A DNA stretch of 64,000 bases, taken from positions 930,001 to 994,000 of the forward strand of contig CAWJJY010000007.1 of NCBI GenBank assembly GCA_963843385.1. Reading direction: 5' to 3'. The notes under the pieces were generated by a model. It was not told where the DNA came from. It did not search any database and was given only the letters and a program-made list of their open reading frames with translations. Below, piece after piece: positions 44,227-53,097 of the stretch. Position 1 is the first letter of the stretch, and each line of letters starts with the position of its first letter. The position numbers and the translations under genes are program-made. The stretch is from CAVOHU01 sp963843385 (lineage in GTDB: Bacteria > Acidobacteriota > Vicinamibacteria > Vicinamibacterales > JAKQTR01).

Positions 44227-45417
44227 CTACTTCAGCCAGAAACTCGCCGAGACCCCAGCGTGATCTGAAGGCCAGAACGGAGGCTGCAGGCGTGGCAAGC
44301 CCACGTCGACGGTCTCCGCGCTGCGCGGCTCGAAGATGCGTCCCTTGGACAGCACAAGGTCGATTCGCCAGACAAGCTCCACGCTCGGGTCGGCGAGGTA
44401 TGGGTCGTGCCCCCAGGTCAAACCCGGCCAATCCGGATGGAGCGCCGTCCAGGCGTCGGTGAACCCGCCTTCAATCAGGCTGGGGTAGGAGAACGTTTCG
44501 TTTCGCCCGTACGGATCGGCGTTGAAATCTCCCACCATCATGACCGGCATGTTCGTGTTGGCTGCGACCGCCAGAATCTCTTGCGCCTGAAGGAACTGGA
44601 TCAGCGGTACTGACTCATCCTGCAGATGCGTGTTGATGAAGCGGAACCGCTCGCCCCGGACAAACACGTCCACCGAGCACCAGCCCTGCAGCACTTCCAG
44701 GCCATTGACCGTGACGTGGTAGAAGAAGTGGCCGCCTAGCGGATTCGACACGCGGAACTGGCCGGGCGGCAGGTCGGTCCGGACAAGGATGATGTCGCGA
44801 TCGGTCAGCCGCGCATCGTCGAGCTGGCCCTCGACCTCCGGGTTGAACATCGGCAGCTCGACGTCCAGCTCGGTGGTCATGGCCGCTACCGCATAGTGCG
44901 CGCCCCGGTCCGCGAGCCGGTTCATCAGGCCCTGCAGGAAATCCACCACGACTTCGGTCGCCGGGATGCCGCCGCCGGGCGTGAGCAGGTCGCCCGGGGA
45001 CTGCTTCCGCAGCATGTACATTTCCTGCAGCGCCACGACATCCGGCATCCGATCCGCAATCCTGTCCGCGATCCCCATCATGCGGGCGTCAGGCTCGGAT
45101 GCCAGCAGTTCGTAGTAGGTGGTGGTGACGGCGGTGATGAGTCCGACGGGATCGCCGGGATCGGCGAGCACCACGCGCGTGAGATCGGCTCCGACATACG
45201 CGTTCTGGGTGAAGGTGGTGAACGATTTCTTGCCGCCGACATCATCGCGGCCCGCGGCCAGCGGCGCCGCGAACGCGAGCACGATGGCTATCAGCGCCAG
45301 CGGCGCAACGCGCCAAACGCCAGCCCCGAGTGGCCCGCACCTGTGGGTCGAACGCGTCCTGTCCCGGGAGCCGCCGTTCCCGAGCGCCGAATGAAGACTG
45401 CCGGCCAGGGAACTCAT
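44227..45417 (-). CDS. Secreted endonuclease/exonuclease/phosphatase (EEP) family protein
   Basis: 396 residues from ATG 45417 with AGAGGAG upstream. An N-terminal charged region is followed by a signal-like hydrophobic segment (about 36-54, VAPLALIAIVLAFAAPLAAG). EEP motifs: Glu in DVVALQEMYML, the His region FRFINTHLQDES, MMVGDFNADPYG and the terminal WPSDHAGVSASFWL. Substrate could be a nucleic acid, phospholipid or inositol phosphate. No domain beyond EEP is seen. Confidence 0.82.
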   Translation of the reverse strand: MSSLAGSLHSALGNGGSRDRTRSTHRCGPLGAGVWRVAPLALIAIVLAFAAPLAAGRDDVGGKKSFTTFTQNAYVGADLTRVVLADPGDPVGLITAVTTTYYELLASEPDARMMGIADRIADRMPDVVALQEMYMLRKQSPGDLLTPGGGIPATEVVVDFLQGLMNRLADRGAHYAVAAMTTELDVELPMFNPEVEGQLDDARLTDRDIILVRTDLPPGQFRVSNPLGGHFFYHVTVNGLEVLQGWCSVDVFVRGERFRFINTHLQDESVPLIQFLQAQEILAVAANTNMPVMMVGDFNADPYGRNETFSYPSLIEGGFTDAWTALHPDWPGLTWGHDPYLADPSVELVWRIDLVLSKGRIFEPRSAETVDVGLPRLQPPFWPSDHAGVSASFWLK

Positions 45418-45617
45418 GGTACCTGCTCCTCTTGCGGTGGCTTGTGGTCGACGCCGGCACCGCCCACCGTGCGTACGTGCCGGCGGCCCAGGCTGTTCCA
45501 GTCACGGACAGAACGCCGCGGGGCATCTGACGGCCCCGTTCGACGGTGCGCCGATCTGCGACGCATTCCGGTTGATCGGTGCGTTCCCGACCCGCCCGAG
45601 GCCGCTGAGACTCCCAG

Positions 45618-48512
45618 TCAGACCTTCGAGTCCAGCACCTCCCGAACCTTTCCAAGCAACGCCGCCGCGGTGAACGGCTTGCTGAGGAAAGGCACCTGCC
45701 CCTCCAACACCCCGTGTCGCACGACGGTGTCGCTCGTGTAGCCTGACATGAACAGCACCTTCATTGCCGGATGACTCTGCGCGAGCCGCTCCGCGAGCTG
45801 GCGTCCGCTCATACCAGGCATCACCACATCGCTGAGTAGAAGGTGCACCGGTCCTTCGGGACGCTCCAGCAGGCGCAGCGCCTCCTCGCCTGTAGCCACC
45901 TCGAGTACGGTGTAGCCGGCGGGTTCAAGAATGCGCGTGACCAGCTTGCGGAGTCCGGCGTCGTCTTCCGCGAGGAGGATGGTCTCGGTGCCGGAACTGG
46001 GCACAACGGATTGCTTCGACTGGTTCGGGCCCGCCGCCTCGATCACGTGTGGCAGGATTATCTTGAAGGTGGTCCCCCGGCCCACCTCGCTATAGACCCA
46101 GACGAATCCCTGGCTTTGCTTGACGATACCGTAGACGGTCGACAGCCCCAGCCCCGTGCCCTTGCCCGGAGCCTTGGTGGTGAAGAACGGCTCAAAGATG
46201 CGCGCGCGCGTAGCCTCGTCCATGCCGAGGCCGGAGTCGCTTACGGTCAGCATGACGTAGGATCCCGGCGGCACGGCCACGCCGTGCAGGCGGGCGTAGT
46301 CCTCGTCGGTGATGACGTTCTGCATCTCGATCGTCAGCTGGCCGCCCCGCGGCATGGCGTCTCGCGCATTCACGGCCAAGTTGGTGATCACTTGCTCGAG
46401 TTGTCCGGGGTCCGCCTTGACGTAACCCAAGTCGGGTGCCGGCACGACGATGAGGTCGATATCCTCGCCGAGTAACCGCCGGAGCAGACTCCCCATCTCT
46501 GCCACCACCGTGTTGCAGTTCAGCACCTGTGGCGTCAAGAGCTGCTGGCGGCTGAATGCCAGCAGCTGGCGAGTCAACAGAGCGGCTCGCTCCCCGGCGC
46601 TGCGAATCTCCTGCACATCGGCGTACACTGGACTGTCCTGACGGACCTGCGTCAGCAGCAGGTCCGCCATGCCGTTGATCACCGTGAGCAGGTTGTTGAA
46701 GTCGTGCGCGACGCCACTGGCGAGCTGCCCGACACTTTCCATCCTCTGCGCCTGGCGGAACTGGATCTCGACGTGCGCACGCGTGGTCTCGGCCTGCTCG
46801 CGCGCAATGGCTTCGCCCAGGATCCGCGCCGCGGTGAAGAGCGCCTCCGATTCGCGCTCGTCCCAGGCGCGTTCGGTCACGCAGGCATCGAGGCCGATGA
46901 ACCCCCACAATCGCTCCTCAACGAAGATCGGGACCGCCGCCACCGAGAGGATGCCTTGGGCGACCAGGGCCTGCTGCTCGCTGGCCGGCAAGTCACGGAC
47001 ATGCTGGAAAATGCCCTGACCGGTGAAGAGCACCTCACTCCAGCGGCCGAATCCCATTGCGCGAAGCGGGAGGTCGGTCAAGGCTGAATCTGGCCGCGCC
47101 TCCATTCCAGCGGCCCGCCATTCATGCCGTCGGCTTATCAGGTTCTCGTTGCCGGGGCCGGGCTGGATCTCGAAGATCACCACGCGGCTGACGGCGGTGG
47201 CTTCCCCGATGCGTGCGAGCACACTCCCGATCGCCTGGCGCCAGTTGCCCCCCTGGAGGAACTGTTCGGCGGCCAGAGCAACCGCGCTCAAGATCCCGTC
47301 GCGGCGCCGCAACGACTCTTCCACCCTCTTGCGCTCGGTGATGTCCTGCACCGTGCCAGCGAGGTGGGCTGGCCTGTTTCCAACACCGCCGACCGCTTTG
47401 CCCCGGCCCAGCAGAACTCGGACCGCGCCGTCCGGCCTGTTGATCCGAAACTCCAATTCGTGCTCTTCTCCCCCCAGGGGGCCGACCAGCCATGCCTGCA
47501 TCGCGGGTCGGTCGTCCGGGTGTATCAGGCTCACCAACCCCTCAGGAGTCGGCGTGAACGTCTGGGGTGAAACTCCGTAGATGCGATAGGTCTCCTCCGA
47601 CCACTGCAACGGGCCTGTCAGATCCCAGAACCAACTGCCGACATGACCGAGGCGTTGGGATTCAACCAGAAGCCGCTCGTTCGCACGACGCGCCTCCTCC
47701 GACCGCGTGCGGTCGGTGATGTCCTGAAACGCGCCATAGACACGAATGGTCTTGCCATCGCGGCGCTCGGCGGTCCCCACGACGTGCGCCATGATGTGCC
47801 GGCCCCGCGCGGTCATCAGCGGAAGTTCAAGATCGAAGGAGTTGCCCGTCTCAATCGCGGCCTGTACGGCGGCGGTGATGACCGGCCGTGCTTCAGGGGT
47901 GTAGAACTGGATCGCCTCGGCAAGGGTCAGGCTGATGGCGGGATCGACCTCATGGATGCGATAGGTCTCCTCGGTCCAGATGAGGGTCTGCGTGTCCACA
48001 TCCAGCTGCCATCCGCCGACATTCGCCGTCCGACCGGTCTGGTCGAGCAGGTCCTTGGTGATTTGTGCGGTCTCAACCCATGCACCGGCCGCGTCTTCGC
48101 GCAGAGCGGCCGTGTCCTCACGAAGCGCTGAGGTCGCCTCGCGCGAACCGGCGGCCTCTTCCCGTACACCCGCCGCGTCTTCACGCAACGTGGCGGCGTC
48201 CTCACGGAGCGTCGACGCCTCCTCGCGCAGACCGGCGGCCTCTTCCCGTACACCCGCCGCGTCTTCGCGCAGAGCGGCCGTGTCCTCACGGGCCGTCACG
48301 GCGCCTTCACGTTCCTCACGGAGCGTCGACGTCACCTCGCGCAGACCGGCGGCCTCTTCCCGTACACCCGCCGCGTCTTCGCGCAGAGCGGCCGTGTCCT
48401 CACGGGCTGTCACGGCGCCTTCCAGATCCTCGCGAGCGGTGCGCTTCCTCACCGTCTTCTGACGGTCACTTCGCGGCCGCCGCGTGGAGGCTCGACGAGC
48501 AGGCTTCGTCAT
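45618..48512 (-). CDS. Hybrid sensor histidine kinase with an N-terminal heptad-repeat coiled coil
   Basis: 964 residues from ATG 48512. Residues about 25-150 are an ALREDAA/GVREEAA heptad-repeat coiled coil. Then two PAS domains (about 170-275, 290-405; endings VYGAFQDITDRTRSE and LAGTVQDITERKR) and a GAF domain (about 415-590). HisKA follows with SGVAHDFNNLLTVINGMADL, then a HATPase (NLAVNARDAMPRGG, GKGTGLGLSTVYGIV) and a C-terminal receiver (Asp in LLLSDVVMPGMSGR). No transmembrane helix, so it is cytosolic. No cognate regulator is adjacent. A shared upstream block (48531-48645) controls it. Confidence 0.9.
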   Translation of the reverse strand: MTKPARRASTRRPRSDRQKTVRKRTAREDLEGAVTAREDTAALREDAAGVREEAAGLREVTSTLREEREGAVTAREDTAALREDAAGVREEAAGLREEASTLREDAATLREDAAGVREEAAGSREATSALREDTAALREDAAGAWVETAQITKDLLDQTGRTANVGGWQLDVDTQTLIWTEETYRIHEVDPAISLTLAEAIQFYTPEARPVITAAVQAAIETGNSFDLELPLMTARGRHIMAHVVGTAERRDGKTIRVYGAFQDITDRTRSEEARRANERLLVESQRLGHVGSWFWDLTGPLQWSEETYRIYGVSPQTFTPTPEGLVSLIHPDDRPAMQAWLVGPLGGEEHELEFRINRPDGAVRVLLGRGKAVGGVGNRPAHLAGTVQDITERKRVEESLRRRDGILSAVALAAEQFLQGGNWRQAIGSVLARIGEATAVSRVVIFEIQPGPGNENLISRRHEWRAAGMEARPDSALTDLPLRAMGFGRWSEVLFTGQGIFQHVRDLPASEQQALVAQGILSVAAVPIFVEERLWGFIGLDACVTERAWDERESEALFTAARILGEAIAREQAETTRAHVEIQFRQAQRMESVGQLASGVAHDFNNLLTVINGMADLLLTQVRQDSPVYADVQEIRSAGERAALLTRQLLAFSRQQLLTPQVLNCNTVVAEMGSLLRRLLGEDIDLIVVPAPDLGYVKADPGQLEQVITNLAVNARDAMPRGGQLTIEMQNVITDEDYARLHGVAVPPGSYVMLTVSDSGLGMDEATRARIFEPFFTTKAPGKGTGLGLSTVYGIVKQSQGFVWVYSEVGRGTTFKIILPHVIEAAGPNQSKQSVVPSSGTETILLAEDDAGLRKLVTRILEPAGYTVLEVATGEEALRLLERPEGPVHLLLSDVVMPGMSGRQLAERLAQSHPAMKVLFMSGYTSDTVVRHGVLEGQVPFLSKPFTAAALLGKVREVLDSKV
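48231..48419 (-). repeat. Near-identical 114-base tandem duplication inside the kinase coiled coil
   Basis: A block of about 75 bases starting at 48231 recurs at 48345 with one visible difference (GGGCC versus GGGCT), giving a 114-base period (38 codons). The flanking DNA is built from 21-base units encoding heptads such as ALREDAA, so the coiled coil can grow or shrink by slippage. Confidence 0.75.
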
Positions 48513-48541
48513 CGCGTCCTGGCAGTTGCGGCAAATGGCAT
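48509..48541 (-). CDS. Ten-codon leader ORF overlapping the kinase start
   Basis: ATG 48541 opens MPFAATARTR and ends at TGA 48511-48509, overlapping the kinase ATG as ATGA. Its first four residues match the N-terminus of the GIY-YIG protein at 49563 (MPFATFAGWN), and the DNA around it lies in the duplicated block. It looks like a decapitated start of that gene, now coupled to the kinase. Translation is not proven. Confidence 0.4.
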   Translation of the reverse strand: MPFAATARTR

Positions 48542-48645
48542 GAGCGGCACCCACCGGTTGACTGGTGGCGGCGGTGGGAGGGCGGATCGAGTCAGTATAT
48601 GCCCGCCTCGTCCGCCCAATTGGCCGATTGCACAAATTGTTCTGG
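48531..48645 (-). repeat. Duplicated upstream block, copy A (in front of the hybrid kinase)
   Basis: About 115 bases resembling 49553-49667 at roughly three of four positions by eye. Shared features, read on the minus strand: TTGTGCAA, GACGAGGCGG, a -10-like box (TATACT here at 48599-48594) and CTCATGCC-TTTGC at the start codon. Similarity stops right after that start. It probably provides the promoter of the kinase gene. Confidence 0.65.
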
Positions 48646-49013
48646 GTCCACGGATGATCCGCACGGGGGGTATTTGTCGGGCAGCCTCCAGCCCGAAGGC
48701 TGAAGCCGAACGGGCGGGCGGGTGCTTGCCGGGCGTACCGTCGATGCTGATCCTGGAGTCAAGCGGAGAAACCGTGCGAGCCGCAAGGAACTCTATGATG
48801 GCGGCTGCAATGATATCCCGCGGGTTCGGCTCTCCAGGTTTCAGTTCGTCGCGCTCAACTCCATGGCCAGCGCCATGGAACTGACGGCCCCAGAAGCTCT
48901 CCGATGCGCGATCAACGGTCTGGCCGATGAGATGTGGACCGGGCGCCCGTTTCCGCGCAGCGCAGGGACTCGGGCTGCTCTCAGGATGGGCACGCGAATG
49001 GCTAGAAGGAGCC
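48646..49013. other. Stretch with no supported gene
   Basis: About 370 bases of accessory-looking DNA between the duplicated block and the small zinc-ribbon frame. Open frames cover it on both strands, but none shows a domain, consistent composition or ribosome binding site. It may be decayed coding sequence. Confidence 0.4.
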
Positions 49014-49235
49014 ATGACGACTGGAGGCGCTGCGGCCCATCGAGGCAGGGAACGCCCGGCAGAGCACGGGAAGGGGCCGTCTACGGGGCGTCGGTGCGGA
49101 TACTGCGGGCGGCGTTTCGAGTTGACGAGCCGGGACCGGCGGTATTGTCGGCCGTCCTGCCGCGCCGCATCCAGTCGAAAGGCCCAGGCGGACCGGCTTC
49201 GATCGGGCGGGAGCCTTCCGGGGTTGCTCGGGTGA
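49014..49235 (+). CDS. Possible small zinc-ribbon protein
   Basis: 73 residues from ATG 49014 (AAGGAG only two bases upstream, close for a start). It carries a CxxC...CxxxC pattern in RRCGYCGRRFELTSRDRRYC and RPSCRAASSRKAQ, like treble-clef/zinc-ribbon ends of DNA-binding proteins. It overlaps the C-terminal codons of the GIY-YIG frame on the other strand, so one of the two is probably shorter than written. Low certainty. Confidence 0.35.
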   Translation: MTTGGAAAHRGRERPAEHGKGPSTGRRCGYCGRRFELTSRDRRYCRPSCRAASSRKAQADRLRSGGSLPGLLG

Positions 49236-49563
49236 TGACCGTGGAGGACTCTGGAGTGGCGGGATCGAGTGCAATCGATCGCGCGTTGCACGGCGGGCGA
49301 AGCTCATGGATCAGCTCGTTCCGACGCTTCACTCGCCGATCCGCCGGCCACAACTCAAAGAGGAACCCGGTAGGCTCACGTTGCTGAATGCAATGCTCAG
49401 GCTGATTGAGATGTTGCAGGAGTCGCGCTTGGATGTCGCCGCTCTCGCCAACGTAGAGCCAGGCGCCCTGCTTGAAGATGGCGTACACGCCGGAACCCTT
49501 CGGCGCGTTCGCGAGGATCGCGTCCTGTGTGAAGTTCCACCCGGCGAAGGTCGCAAACGGCAT
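49081..49563 (-). CDS. GIY-YIG nuclease-domain protein
   Basis: 160 residues from ATG 49563. The GIY-YIG core is at about 20-90: GSGVYAIFKQGAWLYVGESG then DIQARLLQHLNQPEHC and the final helix VKRRNELIHELRPPCN. In place of GIY/YIG it reads GVY and YVG, a normal variation. The last ~60 residues are low-complexity and overlap an opposite-strand frame, so the true end may be near 49260. Small stand-alone GIY-YIG proteins are DNA-repair or homing-type nucleases; the role here is unknown. Confidence 0.7.
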   Translation of the reverse strand: MPFATFAGWNFTQDAILANAPKGSGVYAIFKQGAWLYVGESGDIQARLLQHLNQPEHCIQQREPTGFLFELWPADRRVKRRNELIHELRPPCNARSIALDPATPESSTVITRATPEGSRPIEAGPPGPFDWMRRGRTADNTAGPGSSTRNAARSIRTDAP

Positions 49564-49667
49564 GAGAGGCACCGTCCAGTTGAGTGGTGGCCGCCGCACG
49601 GAGGCAGACCGACTCAATATAGACTCCGCCTCGTCTGCACAATCGGCCACTTGCACAACTTATTTTG
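49553..49667 (-). repeat. Duplicated upstream block, copy B (in front of the GIY-YIG gene)
   Basis: Partner of 48531-48645. On the minus strand it has TTGTGCAA, GACGAGGCGG, the -10-like TATATT (49621-49616) and the GIY-YIG start ATG 49563. This copy keeps its gene, so it is likely the parent of copy A. Confidence 0.65.
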
Positions 49668-49776
49668 CGCTCGAGACGTTCCGGTCGTGCGTGGTCACAA
49701 TCCGGTCACAAAGGACAGACGACGACTCCGAGGCTGACGTAACAGCCTCGAAAATCGCCGATTTGCTGAGGGATTG

Positions 49777-49852
<76 letters not shown>

Positions 49853-49869
49853 AGTCGAAACAACATTTG

Positions 49870-49899
49870 ATCTTACCACGCGGCGCGGAACACGGGCAA
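49870..49899 (-). promoter_or_regulatory. Promoter of tRNA-Ala
   Basis: Minus strand TTGCCC (49899-49894), 18 bases, TAAGAT (49875-49870), about 17 bases before the tRNA 5' end. A short processed leader is expected. Confidence 0.6.
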
Positions 49900-50067
49900 T
49901 CATCGGGCTTCGCGGGCAGACCAGTCTCGCACGCTCGCCTGCACCGCTCGGCTGGTTCTGAGCTACAGTAATCGGCGCATCGCGCCGCTCCCGAGCGAAC
50001 GCGTGCGACGCGACACTGGACCGGCCGCCAGCCGCCGGTCTCCGGCCTGATTCCCCGTGAGTGTGCC

Positions 50068-51183
50068 ATGCCTACCATCAAACGCCTCGGCGTGCTCACC
50101 GGCGGCGGCGACGCACCCGGCCTGAACGCGGTCATCCGCGCCGTCGTCAAATCGTCGATCAACAACGGCCTCGAGATCTTCGGTATCGAGGACAGCTTCG
50201 GCGGCTTGTTCGATGCGTCGCACTGCCGGCCCCTCACGGCTCGTCACGTGACGGGAATCCTGCGCATCGGCGGCACGATGCTCGGCACCACCAACCGCGG
50301 CGACCCGTTCAAATACCCCGATCCCGCCACCGGCAAGATTGGCGACTTGTCGTCGACCTGCGTGCGCACGTTCCACGATCTCGGCCTGGACGGATTGATC
50401 GTCATCGGGGGAGACGGGACGCTGGCCATCGGCCACGACTTCTGGAAACGCGGCTTGCCGATTGTCGGTGTCCCGAAGACCATCGACAACGACATCTTCG
50501 GCACCCTCAATTGTTTCGGGTTCGACACCGCCGTGCAGTTCGCCACCGAGGCCATCGACCGTCTGCACACGACAGCCGAATCACACCACCGCGTGATGGT
50601 GGTCGAGGTCATGGGCCGCAACGCAGGCTGGATCGCCCTGCATGCCGGCGTCGCGGGCGGGGCGGACGTGATCCTGATTCCCGAGATCCCCTTCAGCCTG
50701 GACGCCGTCGCCGCGCGAATCCGCCAGCGTGATGCCTGGGGCGCGCACTTCAGCATTGTCGTCGTGGCCGAAGGCTCCAAGCCGGTCGGAGGCCAGGTGG
50801 CATTGCAGTGCGAGGCGCGGCCGGGCGTGAACGAACGGCTGGGCGGCATGGGGCAGCGCGTCGCGACCGAGCTCGAACCGCTGGCCGGAAAGGAATGCCG
50901 GTCGGTCGTGCTCGGCCACCTTCAGCGAGGAGGTGCGCCCACCAGCTTCGACCGCGTGCTCTCGACCCGGTTCGGGGCAAGGGCCGTCGAGCTGGCGCTC
51001 AACCGCGATTTCGGAAAGGTCGTGGTGTCGAGGCCACCGGTGCTCGAGGCCATTCCCCTCGAAGAGGTGGTGGGGAAGATCCGCGCGGTGCCGCTCGACA
51101 GCGACCTGATGCGGGCCGCGCGAGCGATGGGCATCTGCTTCGGAGATGAGGATCCGGCTCAGCACGAGCGGTCGCCGCTCTAG
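50068..51183 (+). CDS. pfkA: 6-phosphofructokinase
   Basis: 371 residues from ATG 50068. Motifs: GVLTGGGDAPGLNAVIRAVV, the phosphoryl-donor loop IGGDGTLAIG, substrate loop PKTIDNDIFGTLNCFGFDTA and MGRNAGWIALHAG. Gly after GGD points to ATP as donor, while Lys in PKTIDND is the form also seen in PPi-using and group III enzymes. It therefore belongs to the mixed clade. It catalyses the committed step of glycolysis. A G-rich tract starts at its stop. Confidence 0.93.
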   Translation: MPTIKRLGVLTGGGDAPGLNAVIRAVVKSSINNGLEIFGIEDSFGGLFDASHCRPLTARHVTGILRIGGTMLGTTNRGDPFKYPDPATGKIGDLSSTCVRTFHDLGLDGLIVIGGDGTLAIGHDFWKRGLPIVGVPKTIDNDIFGTLNCFGFDTAVQFATEAIDRLHTTAESHHRVMVVEVMGRNAGWIALHAGVAGGADVILIPEIPFSLDAVAARIRQRDAWGAHFSIVVVAEGSKPVGGQVALQCEARPGVNERLGGMGQRVATELEPLAGKECRSVVLGHLQRGGAPTSFDRVLSTRFGARAVELALNRDFGKVVVSRPPVLEAIPLEEVVGKIRAVPLDSDLMRAARAMGICFGDEDPAQHERSPL

Positions 51184-51216
51184 GGTCGGGGCCAGGGGTC
51201 AGGCGCCGGGTCCGGG
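51181..51216 (+). repeat. G-rich tract starting at the pfkA stop codon
   Basis: TAGGGTCGGGGCCAGGGGTC continues into AGGCGCCGGG, with G-runs of 3-4 separated by 2-9 bases. It shares with the groEL and frr tracts its position at a TAG stop and its strand. Confidence 0.5.
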
Positions 51217-51312
51217 CGATGATTCGCTTTGGGCCAGTTGCTGGTTCGCCGGGACACGACGCCATTCAGGACACTCCACACCGGGAACAGGGCCAGCACA
51301 CCGGGCACGAGT

Positions 51313-52899
51313 TCACCCTTCGCGTGTGCTGCCGTCATGCCATGCCCGTTGCTGGACAACACGCCGGTCCTCCGGGCGCCTCGCGAGCCGCCGGCGATGC
51401 GAGACATGACGCAGCCGCGTCCACGCGACGAACGGGCGCCATGCGGCGTGGACGAGCCGCCTCTTGATCAGAACGCGCCAGAGACGGTTCGAATGTTTGT
51501 AGAGCACCGACATGGCCAGGTAGGGCAGCACCGCCGTTACATCCTGGGGCCGGCGGCGCCAGACCGATTGCGCCGAAAACAACCGCCGGTACAGCCAGTC
51601 GTATCCGAGCTCCAGCTGCTCGGCCGTCATGTGCCTGGGACGGAACACGACGTGTGCCGTGTCGTACTTGGACCACTCGCGATGGAGCAGGCGGCCCTCT
51701 GCCTCGAGCTGGCGGAACAACGGCGTGCCCGGGTAGGGCGTCAGCACGTGAAACGTTGCGCATTCAAGCCGGTTGGAGTCAATCCAGTCTGCGGTCCGCT
51801 GGAACACGTCCGTGCGGTCGCCGTCGAAGCCGACGACGAAGCTGCCGTTTACCGCGATCCCGTGATCGTGAAGCACACGCACGCGCGCGGCATACTCCTC
51901 GGGGCGCGGGCCGCGCTTGCCGAAGGCCGACAGGTTGTCGTCCGAGAGCGACTCGAACCCGATGAAGACGCCGGTACAGCCCGACATAGCCATCTCACGA
52001 ACCAGTCGGGGATCGTCGGTCACGTCCAGGGTCACCGCGGCGCTCCAGATAATGGTCGACGTCTTCAGCGCGCCGCAGAGCGCCGAGAGATAGTCATGCC
52101 TGGCGCCGAGGTTGTTGTCGACGAACACGGCATACGGCTGGCCGCTTGTTTCGATTTCCCGGCGGACCGCGTCGACCTCTCGCACGCGATACGGAGTTTG
52201 GAGGCCGACGCTGGACAAGTAGCAGAATGAGCACCGGTTGCGGCATCCCCGCGTGGCGATCAGGCTGGTCGTCGTCAGGAAGCTCGAGCGGGGCACGAGT
52301 GCGCGGCGCGGCGGCGGATCCAGATTGAAGTCGCGGTCGTAGGATGCGGCGTACCGAGGCCGGAGTGCGCCGCGTTCGATGTCGCCGAGGATCTCCGGCC
52401 AGAGTTGGACTCCGTCGCCGATGGCGATCGCGTCCGCATGTGGCGCGGCCTCCTCGGGGCATGACTGTACGTGCAGCCCGCCGAGGACCACCTTGGTGCC
52501 GCGGTCCCGAAACCATCGGGCCAGTTCGTATGCGCGGCCGGCGAAGGTCAGGTGCACGGTGATGCCGACGACTTCCGGCAGGACTTCCAGCCGAGGCACT
52601 CCCTGCAGCAGGTTTTCGTCCCAGTAGTCGACTCGCCAGTGCGGAGGCGTGGCGGCGGCGAGGCTCGTCAGCGCGAGGGAAGGCGTCAGCACGTGCTTGG
52701 CGTAGCTTCCGTGTGGATCCTTCGGATAGAAGGGGCTCAGGAGCAGCGCGCGCCTGGGCTCGATCCGCCTGGGGCCACCCGCCTGGGGCCACGCGGGCGG
52801 CTCGACCATCTCCGGCGGCAGCCACAAGGGGCGGCGCGGCTGGTAGAAGGGATCGTCGGGCACGCGTTCGAACAACCGGGGGATCAGAGGACTCCTCAC
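51313..52899 (-). CDS. B12-binding domain radical SAM protein
   Basis: 528 residues from GTG 52899 with AGGAG 12 bases upstream. The N-terminal B12-binding region (about 60-165, ending KVVLGGLHVQSCPEEAAPHA) precedes the radical SAM core with cluster motif IATRGCRNRCSFCYLSSVG (CxxxCxxC). A C-terminal helical extension ends in an Arg-rich tail. Members modify lipids, cofactors or peptides by radical chemistry; no substrate gene is adjacent. The minus-strand leader has a strong -10 and an inverted repeat. Confidence 0.85.
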   Translation of the reverse strand: MRSPLIPRLFERVPDDPFYQPRRPLWLPPEMVEPPAWPQAGGPRRIEPRRALLLSPFYPKDPHGSYAKHVLTPSLALTSLAAATPPHWRVDYWDENLLQGVPRLEVLPEVVGITVHLTFAGRAYELARWFRDRGTKVVLGGLHVQSCPEEAAPHADAIAIGDGVQLWPEILGDIERGALRPRYAASYDRDFNLDPPPRRALVPRSSFLTTTSLIATRGCRNRCSFCYLSSVGLQTPYRVREVDAVRREIETSGQPYAVFVDNNLGARHDYLSALCGALKTSTIIWSAAVTLDVTDDPRLVREMAMSGCTGVFIGFESLSDDNLSAFGKRGPRPEEYAARVRVLHDHGIAVNGSFVVGFDGDRTDVFQRTADWIDSNRLECATFHVLTPYPGTPLFRQLEAEGRLLHREWSKYDTAHVVFRPRHMTAEQLELGYDWLYRRLFSAQSVWRRRPQDVTAVLPYLAMSVLYKHSNRLWRVLIKRRLVHAAWRPFVAWTRLRHVSHRRRLARRPEDRRVVQQRAWHDGSTREG

Positions 52900-52939
52900 G
52901 CGTGCGTCGCTCCTGGAAAAGGCTGTCCAGCGTAAACAA

Positions 52940-52961
52940 CTTTGCAAGGCAAAGCATCATA
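52940..52961 (-). promoter_or_regulatory. -10 box and inverted repeat in front of the radical SAM gene
   Basis: Minus strand TATGAT (52961-52956) followed almost at once by CTTTGC-CTT-GCAAAG (52954-52940). A palindrome covering the transcription start is a classic repressor position. No clear -35 was found. The leader to GTG 52899 is about 50 bases. Confidence 0.5.
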
Positions 52962-53097
52962 CCGTACTACCGGGCGGCCACTGCCAGATCATTCCCGCGG
53001 GTGGGGCATCAGTCAGGAAACGGGCGGCCGCCTGTCCCTCAGGCACCAAGGCGCCGCAGGTCGCGAAGGCGACGCCCGTCCCTGTCCGTTCGGGTGC

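Noticed and set aside
47643..48131. Plus-strand frame in the kinase region
   Set aside because: Antisense shadow of the kinase PAS domains.
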